DNA of 64,000 bases from Burkholderiales bacterium. Lineage in GTDB: Bacteria > Pseudomonadota > Gammaproteobacteria > Burkholderiales > SG8-41. Location of the stretch: NCBI GenBank assembly GCA_022841375.1, contig JALHRQ010000001.1, positions 186,001-250,000 of the forward strand. The letters run 5' to 3'. The notes under the pieces are model-generated. The model did not search any database. It saw only the letters and a list, made by a program, of their open reading frames with translations, and was not told the origin of the DNA. Both the position numbers and the translations under genes were made by a program. Each line of letters begins with the position of its first letter. Position 1 is the first letter of the stretch. This document shows, piece after piece, positions 58,169-64,000 of this stretch.

Positions 58169-58963
58169 ATGCGCCCCTACCACGACCTCCTGCGCCACGT
58201 GCTCGAAACGGGCACCCGCAAATCCGACCGCACCGGCACCGGCACGCTGTCGGTGTTCGGCGCACAGTTGCGCTTCGACTTGAGCGCCGGCTTCCCGCTG
58301 ATGACCACCAAGAAGGTGCACCTGAAGTCGATCATCCACGAACTGCTGTGGTTTCTGCAGGGCGACACCAACGTCAAATACCTGAAGGACCACGGCGTCT
58401 CGATCTGGAATGAATGGGCCAAACCGGATGGCGACCTCGGTCCGGTCTATGGTTATCAATGGCGCTCGTGGCCCGCAGCCAACGGCAGCCACATCGACCA
58501 GATCAGCCAGGTATTGCAGCAACTGAAGAGCAACCCCGATTCGCGCCGGATGATCGTCTCGGCGTGGAATGTCGCCGACCTCGACCGGATGGCGCTGATG
58601 CCCTGCCACGCGTTTTTCCAGTTTTATGTCGCCGATGGCAAACTGTCGTGCCAGCTCTACCAGCGCAGCGCCGACATGTTCCTCGGTGTGCCGTTCAACA
58701 TCGCCTCATACGCGCTGCTGACACAGATGATCGCGCAGGTGTGCGGATTGAAGCTCGGCGATTTTGTGCACACCTTCGGCGACACACACATCTACCTGAA
58801 TCACATGGACCAGGTGAAGGAACAGTTGTCGCGCGAACCGCGGCCGCTGCCGGTGATGAAACTCAACCCGGCGGTCAAAGACCTGTTCGCGTTCCAATAC
58901 GAAGACTTCACCCTGGAAAACTACGATCCGCATCCGGCCATCAAAGCGCCGGTGGCGGTGTAA
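58169..58963 (+). CDS. thyA: thymidylate synthase
   Basis: ThyA methylates dUMP using methylene-tetrahydrofolate. The 264-residue length equals the E. coli enzyme. Motifs include [40 protein letters not shown] and the catalytic Cys in [21 protein letters not shown]. The substrate segment [20 protein letters not shown] is also present. It is followed by folA after three bases, which regenerates the tetrahydrofolate consumed. Confidence 0.98.
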   Translation: MRPYHDLLRHVLETGTRKSDRTGTGTLSVFGAQLRFDLSAGFPLMTTKKVHLKSIIHELLWFLQGDTNVKYLKDHGVSIWNEWAKPDGDLGPVYGYQWRSWPAANGSHIDQISQVLQQLKSNPDSRRMIVSAWNVADLDRMALMPCHAFFQFYVADGKLSCQLYQRSADMFLGVPFNIASYALLTQMIAQVCGLKLGDFVHTFGDTHIYLNHMDQVKEQLSREPRPLPVMKLNPAVKDLFAFQYEDFTLENYDPHPAIKAPVAV

Positions 58964-58966
58964 GGC

Positions 58967-59476
58967 ATGAACGCGCCAGCCAAACCGCGGCTGTCGATGA
59001 TCGTCGCCATGGCCCGCAACCGGGTCATCGGCGCCAATGGCAAGATTCCCTGGCATCTGCCCAATGAACTGCAGTTGTTCAAATCAGTAACCATGGGCCA
59101 CCACATCATCATGGGCCGCAAGACCTATGAATCGATCAATCGCCTGCTCCCCGGCCGCACCACGGTGATCGTTACGCGGCAGCGCGATTACACGATACCC
59201 GGCGCAAAAATCGCGCACACGCTGGAAGACGCCATCTCACAGTGTGCCGGCGACAGCGAAATCTTTATCATCGGCGGCGGCGAACTCTACCGCGCGGCAA
59301 TGCCGCTGGCCGACCGCCTCTACCTGACCGTGGTCGACGCCGAACCCGCCGGCGACACGCAGATGCCTGAATTCAACGCGGCGCAATGGCGCCTGCACAG
59401 CACCGAGCAGTTTCGCAGGGACGAACGCCATGCCTACGATTACCGCTTCGAGGTGCATGACCGTGTGGCGGCCTAG
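58967..59476 (+). CDS. folA: dihydrofolate reductase
   Basis: FolA reduces dihydrofolate with NADPH. The 169 residues show IVAMARNRVIGANGKIPWHLPNELQLFK, with the catalytic acid and Trp region. HHIIMGRKTYESI and RTTVIVTRQRDYTIP follow, then FIIGGGELYRAAMPLADRLYLTVVDAE. All folate and NADPH motifs are intact. It is coupled to thyA upstream and overlaps the Sel1-repeat gene downstream by 20 bases. Confidence 0.97.
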   Translation: MNAPAKPRLSMIVAMARNRVIGANGKIPWHLPNELQLFKSVTMGHHIIMGRKTYESINRLLPGRTTVIVTRQRDYTIPGAKIAHTLEDAISQCAGDSEIFIIGGGELYRAAMPLADRLYLTVVDAEPAGDTQMPEFNAAQWRLHSTEQFRRDERHAYDYRFEVHDRVAA

Positions 59477-60128
59477 CCTCGCGGCACTGCTGTTCACCGT
59501 CGCGGCCTGCGGCGCTCAGGCTGCGACCAGCAACATCACCATCGAGGACCTGACGCAACGCGCCGAAGCCGGCGACCGCACGGCGATGCACGCGTTGGCC
59601 GAGAGTTATTACGCCGGGCGCGAAGGCGCCGAACAGGATTTCGTCCGCGCCGCCGACTGGTACCGCCGGCTGGCGAAAATGGGCGACGCACGCGCGCAGA
59701 CCAGCCTCGGCCTGATGTATGCGCGCGGTTACGGCGTCACCAAAAATCTTGCGGAGGCGCACCGCTGGTGGAACTTTGCCGCCATACAAAATGATCCCGG
59801 CGCGCAGTACAACCTCGGGCTGACTTACGTCCGCGGTGAAGGCGTCGCCGTCGATTACGAGCGCGCGGTGCGCTGGTTCCGCGAAGCGTCGCGCCGCGGC
59901 CATGTCCAGGCCCAGCACAACCTCGGCATGCTGTACCACGAGGGCAAGGGTGTGGCGAAAGATGCGCGCCAGGCTTATTACTGGGTGCGCGTCGCCGCGC
60001 TGCAGGGCGATACCGTCGCCGCCGACACGCTGCCAAAAATCAGCGAGGGCATGACCGTCGCACAGATTGCCGAAGCCGAGGCGCAGGCGGCGGCGTGGGT
60101 GGCCAGCGCGCGCAAAGTCCTGCAGTAA
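59457..60128 (+). CDS. exported Sel1-repeat (TPR-like) protein
   Basis: This is a 223-residue protein. I chose the ATG at 59457 because it gives a clean signal peptide (WRPSLAALLFTVAACGAQAA). The track start is nine codons earlier. Four Sel1 repeats follow: AMHALAESYYAGREGAEQD, AQTSLGLMYARGYGVTKNL, AQYNLGLTYVRGEGVAVDY and AQHNLGMLYHEGKGVAKDA. A C-terminal helix is rich in Ala. Sel1 proteins are scaffolds. No catalytic domain is present and the partner is unknown. It may be translationally coupled to folA. Confidence 0.88.
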   Translation: MTVWRPSLAALLFTVAACGAQAATSNITIEDLTQRAEAGDRTAMHALAESYYAGREGAEQDFVRAADWYRRLAKMGDARAQTSLGLMYARGYGVTKNLAEAHRWWNFAAIQNDPGAQYNLGLTYVRGEGVAVDYERAVRWFREASRRGHVQAQHNLGMLYHEGKGVAKDARQAYYWVRVAALQGDTVAADTLPKISEGMTVAQIAEAEAQAAAWVASARKVLQ

Positions 60129-60147
60129 ACCCGTCGGCACTACGCAA

Positions 60148-60180
60148 AAAATAACGGACCGTCCAGCGGCCCGTTATAAG
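60148..60180. terminator. rho-independent terminator, mainly for the leftward repeat-protein gene
   Basis: ATAACGG and CCGTTAT (60151-60177) form a stem with an extended inner CCG/CGG pairing. On the minus strand TTTTTT follows directly, so it ends the large leftward gene. On the plus strand only a scattered T-rich stretch follows, so it may also serve the Sel1 gene weakly. Confidence 0.8.
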
Positions 60181-60196
60181 TAATTGTTTTTATTTA

Positions 60197-63100
60197 TTAT
60201 TTTTTCATTACCGCGATACCGGAGATTGTAACCGGCCCCGATGGTCCTACTTTGTCATGCAGCGAGTACGCAATACCCGCTGCTGTCGCACCATTGGTGA
60301 AACCGCCAAGCACCTGGCCTGCAGTCGTCGTCGATGAGCCCGCACGCGTCACCGCGAGATCCCCGCCGCCTCCTTGCAGCGACTTCTCGGCAAAGAACAC
60401 CGACTTCTGGATGATCGGCAGGTTGCTCGCCGTCGCCGTCCAACTGCCGCTGCCCGGCGTACTGGCATTGATCGCAAGGTTGGTGACCTTCTGGTTCAGG
60501 AAATCGACATTCAAAGTTACCGCACCTAATGTTCCGACATCCGCCACAGACTGTCCCGGCGTAAACGCTGTCGGTGAAGTGCCGCCGATCAAGGTGTAGT
60601 TGGCGGTACCCGTGGTCGGTATGGTCACCGGGCCGGCCTGGGCGCTGGTGATCAGGTAATGCCAGTTCTGCGCGGTGAGGTCAAAAGTCGCCGGTACCGT
60701 GCCGCCCGGCGGCGCCGAAGCGCCATTGGCGCTGCCACGGTCGCCGACATTGACCACACCACCACCCCAGCGCCCCCAGCGCACGCCGGTAGCGGCGTCA
60801 TAGCCGGTTTCCAGCGCCACTGCAGTGGCCGCAGTGCGACCGTTGGTCACCGTCGGTCCGCCACCCGTCGCGTCAGCAAACGCATAACGCACCGGTAACT
60901 GCGACTCGGAATTGCACGTCGATCCCGGGAAACAGGAATTCCAGACCATCGGCTGGCGGTCATCGAATTTGATCAGCGCACCCTGCGGATTTGCCGGCGC
61001 CACCGTAGACGAGTTGACGAACTGCGTGCGATCGCTGGACACAGCCATCATGTCCGCTTGGTAATTCGCCCACTCGTTTACCAGTTCGGTGGCTCCGGTG
61101 CCGTCGCGCGTCACCGCACCTATCGTCGGATTCATGCCTTTCGCCAGCAACATCATCCGGTAATCCATCAGCACACTGGGCTTGAAGGTCGAACCATCCG
61201 CCGGTGTCGTGGTATATGCGGGGTTGCCGAACACCAGCGTGCCGGTGGCGCGCTCAGTCAGCCCGTTGAAGGCGAAAGCCAGCCCGGCACCGCCGAGGAT
61301 GCCGTCACCGCTGGCTGGCGCCGGGGCGGTGGTGTTCATCAGCAGACCGTTCAGCGAACCGAAGGTATTGGTCGGACTGCCATTGAACGTCAGGGAATTG
61401 AAATTGTGCCGGAACGCGCCATTGCTCGACGCCCAGAAGAACGCGCCGTCATCCAGGGAGACCCCATTCGCTGTCGCAGCAAATGTGCCGCCGCTGACAA
61501 TCGCGTTGATCGAAGAATTGACGGTCTGCGCATTGAAGTTCACTTGCAGCGTGCCGGTGACAGAACCCGGGACGCCAGCCTGGTTGGTGACATATCCGCC
61601 CAGTTGGGTATAGCCCACGGGCACCGTGACATTAGATCCGTCCACCGCGGCCACCATCGCACTGCCGGCGTACCACGGGAACAGTGCCGGGCCGCGTAGC
61701 CAGTGGAAGGCATCGAGGGGCACGCGTCCTGCAAACGATCCGTTCCAGTCCTGGCCCGAAAGCGTAGGCTGAAATACATAGCCATGCGAGATACCCTGTG
61801 CTGAGGCATTGACTGCACCGGTACCCGGCGATGTGAGCGTGATGCTATCTTCCTCGAACACGCTGGAAATGAGCGTCGGATTACCCGAACCGTCGATGGC
61901 ATAGCCCGGTGGTATCAGCGCGCTCGAACCCCATAACGTGGCACTGCCGGGTGAATCATAGGAATACGACCGCATCTCGTTGAATGAGCCGTTGAAAAAA
62001 GTATAGGCGCTCAAGATCACCGCATCGCCCGGCGGATTCGGTCCCGGCGACAGCACGCTGAACTGCGCCGGATTGGAGCGCGGCGTGACGTAGGTCGAAC
62101 CGACAGCGGCGGTCGGATCGCGGCCGAACGCGACATAACCGTTGGTGTATTCCTCGTAAGTACGGCCGGCGCTCGCGGCCGCCGCGGCATTGGCATAATT
62201 CGTATTGAAGGTATAACGATAATAAGCCCCCTCAACGAGACCTGCAGTGCCGGCGGCTTGCTCGCCGGCAAAAGCGCCGCGTACGCGACCGCCATAGCTC
62301 TGGCTGGGTGCGCACCCCGGACCAAAACAACTGACACTCAGCGCATCGGATGTGCTGACATTGAAACCGCCGTTGCTGATAGGCGCCTCGTCGGCTCTGG
62401 CGTTGAACAGCAAACCACCCGCAGTCGGCATGCTGACACTCAGGCCCAGGCTGACCAGCGAGCGGTCAAAATCGACCGCCAGACGTGCGCGCTCGAGCAC
62501 GCCGACATTGCCGAAATTGTCGGTCGGGCTGGTCGCCGCCACTTTGCTGTAGTTGTGGGTGCCGGTGACGCCGGTAAAACCACCGGTTGGCACACCCTGA
62601 CGGATCAGCCAGTGCGCGCTGCCGAGGATCGGATCGAGATAGGCATCGCCGGTCAGGGTATCCAGCACGTTGATGGCGCCGCCCTGCCAGCGGCCGAGGC
62701 GGATGATCGGATCGGCATAACCGGTGGGCGTGTATTCGTAATGTTCCGCCGCCACCGACCCCGACGCGCCGAACGACACCTGCGCGTTGGCCAGCGGTGT
62801 CGGCACGCGAAAATTGGTCGTAGTCGCTGCGACATCGTCACCGCGGTCGAACACCACGTAACTGGTATCGAAAATGCGCACCAGATTGCCGGCCGCATCG
62901 AACATCACATTGTTACTGGTTCGGGGTCCGTTATAAACAAAGCCGGGGTTGGCCGTAAGCCCGCTGACAGTGTCGCGAATGCTGCCGAAATAAACCCCGC
63001 CAGTGGGTATGCCGCCGATTCCGCCCGTCGAATATAAAACTTCGTTACGCACATTGGCGCTGCCATTGAAATTACTTAGCACACCCGTTGCAGGTGCCGC

Positions 63101-64000
63101 CGCAGAATTCAGCACTGCCACACCGTGAATGTAATCAGCATCCAGCCCGTTGTCGGTCATTACACCCGGCGCAGGAACAAAACCGTAAGACAGCCCCACG
63201 CCGGTACCGACCGCCCCTGTTGCCGTACCGCCAAAAGTCCCTCCAACTTCACCCACATAGCCACCGGGCGCGCAATTCGCACCCGTGCAACTGATAACAC
63301 CGGGGGCTTCGAAAAATAATCCTCCGACGCTGCCGTCGCGCATCAATGGGACGTTGGGGGTGGAAGCCGTGATGTTGAGATCACGCGCACTGATGTTGAC
63401 CACATCGGCTGTGCTGAATCCCAGGTTGAGCGCAGCGCTCGCGGTCTGGGCGCTGAAGTTTGCAGCCACGCTCGCCGAATTAAGTGTTCCAACGTTGCCG
63501 AAGGAATCCGTCGGTCGCGTCGCCGCCGTGAGCGCATAGTTGGCGGTACCGGTCACCGTCTGCACGTTATTGACCGGGCCGTAAAAATTGGAAAGCGTGG
63601 ATGAATTTCCCGGCATCAATCCGATCAGCCAGTGCGCACTGGCAGGACCTAACAGACGCGTAAACGGCCCAACCACGTTCGCATTGTCATCAACGACAAT
63701 CTGTCCACCCTGGATGCGGCCCAAGTAAACCGTATTGTCAGGCGCCTTGAAAAGGTCGAGGGCCAAACCGCCGCTGAATTTCACGTTGGCATCGTCGATG
63801 TTGTCAGTCGGTCCCGGCCCTTCAAATGAGGTGTTGCGCATTTCAACCAGACTCTTGTTGCCATCCAGCACGTAATTGGTATTTGACACGGGTGCGATCG
63901 AACCCATGAAGGAGCGAATCGTGCCTGCGGATGGCGCCTGGCTAGAGGCCATATGGCCGAAGTTGGCGCTGGCCACCGCCGGGTTGTTGTACTGCGCCTG
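60197..64000 (-). CDS. large secreted modular repeat protein with TbpB-like barrel modules, partial (N-terminus outside window)
   Basis: At least 1267 residues. The frame is open to the right edge (QAQYNNPA precedes the track's first residue). Four diverged modules of about 250-330 residues recur. Each has a GRWxGG-type strand (YLGRIQGGQIV, RLGRWQGGAIN, RWGRWGGGVVN), an HWL motif (SAHWLIGLM, SAHWLIRQG, AFHWLRGPA, NWHYLITSA) and a GTANYxLxxxTxPTDxFGNVGxL part. A VxFxxQ strand pair and a GxFGGxATG end follow. This resembles small lipocalin-like barrels of the transferrin-binding-protein B type. Related proteins, as I recall, carry an N-terminal FecR domain, which would lie outside the window. 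Function is unknown. Confidence 0.8.
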   Translation of the reverse strand, partial: QAQYNNPAVASANFGHMASSQAPSAGTIRSFMGSIAPVSNTNYVLDGNKSLVEMRNTSFEGPGPTDNIDDANVKFSGGLALDLFKAPDNTVYLGRIQGGQIVVDDNANVVGPFTRLLGPASAHWLIGLMPGNSSTLSNFYGPVNNVQTVTGTANYALTAATRPTDSFGNVGTLNSASVAANFSAQTASAALNLGFSTADVVNISARDLNITASTPNVPLMRDGSVGGLFFEAPGVISCTGANCAPGGYVGEVGGTFGGTATGAVGTGVGLSYGFVPAPGVMTDNGLDADYIHGVAVLNSAAAPATGVLSNFNGSANVRNEVLYSTGGIGGIPTGGVYFGSIRDTVSGLTANPGFVYNGPRTSNNVMFDAAGNLVRIFDTSYVVFDRGDDVAATTTNFRVPTPLANAQVSFGASGSVAAEHYEYTPTGYADPIIRLGRWQGGAINVLDTLTGDAYLDPILGSAHWLIRQGVPTGGFTGVTGTHNYSKVAATSPTDNFGNVGVLERARLAVDFDRSLVSLGLSVSMPTAGGLLFNARADEAPISNGGFNVSTSDALSVSCFGPGCAPSQSYGGRVRGAFAGEQAAGTAGLVEGAYYRYTFNTNYANAAAAASAGRTYEEYTNGYVAFGRDPTAAVGSTYVTPRSNPAQFSVLSPGPNPPGDAVILSAYTFFNGSFNEMRSYSYDSPGSATLWGSSALIPPGYAIDGSGNPTLISSVFEEDSITLTSPGTGAVNASAQGISHGYVFQPTLSGQDWNGSFAGRVPLDAFHWLRGPALFPWYAGSAMVAAVDGSNVTVPVGYTQLGGYVTNQAGVPGSVTGTLQVNFNAQTVNSSINAIVSGGTFAATANGVSLDDGAFFWASSNGAFRHNFNSLTFNGSPTNTFGSLNGLLMNTTAPAPASGDGILGGAGLAFAFNGLTERATGTLVFGNPAYTTTPADGSTFKPSVLMDYRMMLLAKGMNPTIGAVTRDGTGATELVNEWANYQADMMAVSSDRTQFVNSSTVAPANPQGALIKFDDRQPMVWNSCFPGSTCNSESQLPVRYAFADATGGGPTVTNGRTAATAVALETGYDAATGVRWGRWGGGVVNVGDRGSANGASAPPGGTVPATFDLTAQNWHYLITSAQAGPVTIPTTGTANYTLIGGTSPTAFTPGQSVADVGTLGAVTLNVDFLNQKVTNLAINASTPGSGSWTATASNLPIIQKSVFFAEKSLQGGGGDLAVTRAGSSTTTAGQVLGGFTNGATAAGIAYSLHDKVGPSGPVTISGIAVMKK

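Overview
The window is a compact, roughly 60% G+C chromosomal segment, almost certainly from a betaproteobacterium (Burkholderiales/Rhodocyclales-like). The gene strings yhbY/rlmE-DUF4149-greA-carBA-dapB-bamE|fur, recN-nadK|hrcA-hemH, grpE-dnaK-dnaJ and purF-cvpA-SPOR-folC-accD-trpA-trpB-trpF-truA-fimV-asd-leuB-leuD-ecn-leuC are characteristic of that class, and the two Bug-type (TctC) solute receptors are also typical. I see no rRNA, tRNA, CRISPR array, insertion sequence or prophage.

Layout. 0-9.5 kb: RNA-maturation genes (rlmE, yhbY), greA, carAB, dapB, bamE, fur and an MgtC/DUF4010 membrane protein. 9.5-14.3 kb: recN, nadK, hrcA, hemH. 14.4-17.5 kb: an accessory SDR-Bug-MmgE/PrpD cluster wedged between hemH and grpE. 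18.0-21.9 kb: grpE-dnaK-dnaJ with two sigma32-like promoters, ended by a strong terminator. 21.9-27.9 kb: a run from cysS through a nucleoside transporter, an enolase-superfamily enzyme and an isocitrate/isopropylmalate dehydrogenase-like enzyme to a Bug receptor. 28.1-32.4 kb: TPR protein, L,D-transpeptidase, two cyclophilins and lpxH. 32.4-33.7 kb: a trans-sulfuration PLP enzyme preceded by a promoter, a SAM-II-like riboswitch and a terminator hairpin. 33.7-50.1 kb: paiB-like gene and the long purine/folate/fatty acid/Trp/Leu block. 50.2-56.3 kb: an MFS gene and aroC, separated by an nrdD-nrdG cassette flanked by a 154-bp perfect direct repeat of the MFS 5' end. 56.4-60.1 kb: small ORF, M17 aminopeptidase, thyA-folA and a Sel1 protein. 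60.2-64 kb: a large modular repeat protein running off the right edge.

The most unusual part is the anaerobic ribonucleotide reductase locus. The 680-residue NrdD ends just after its zinc ribbon, and the glycyl-radical segment (RVMGY) is carried by a separate 63-residue ORF with its own ribosome binding site. That ORF lies in the same frame 24 nt after a TGA stop and overlaps nrdG. The cassette has FNR-like and tandem NrdR-like sites upstream and appears to have entered between MFS and aroC by homologous recombination. A second strong signal is the SAM-II-like element directly downstream of a sigma70-like promoter and upstream of the sulfhydrylase/cystathionine gamma-synthase-family gene.
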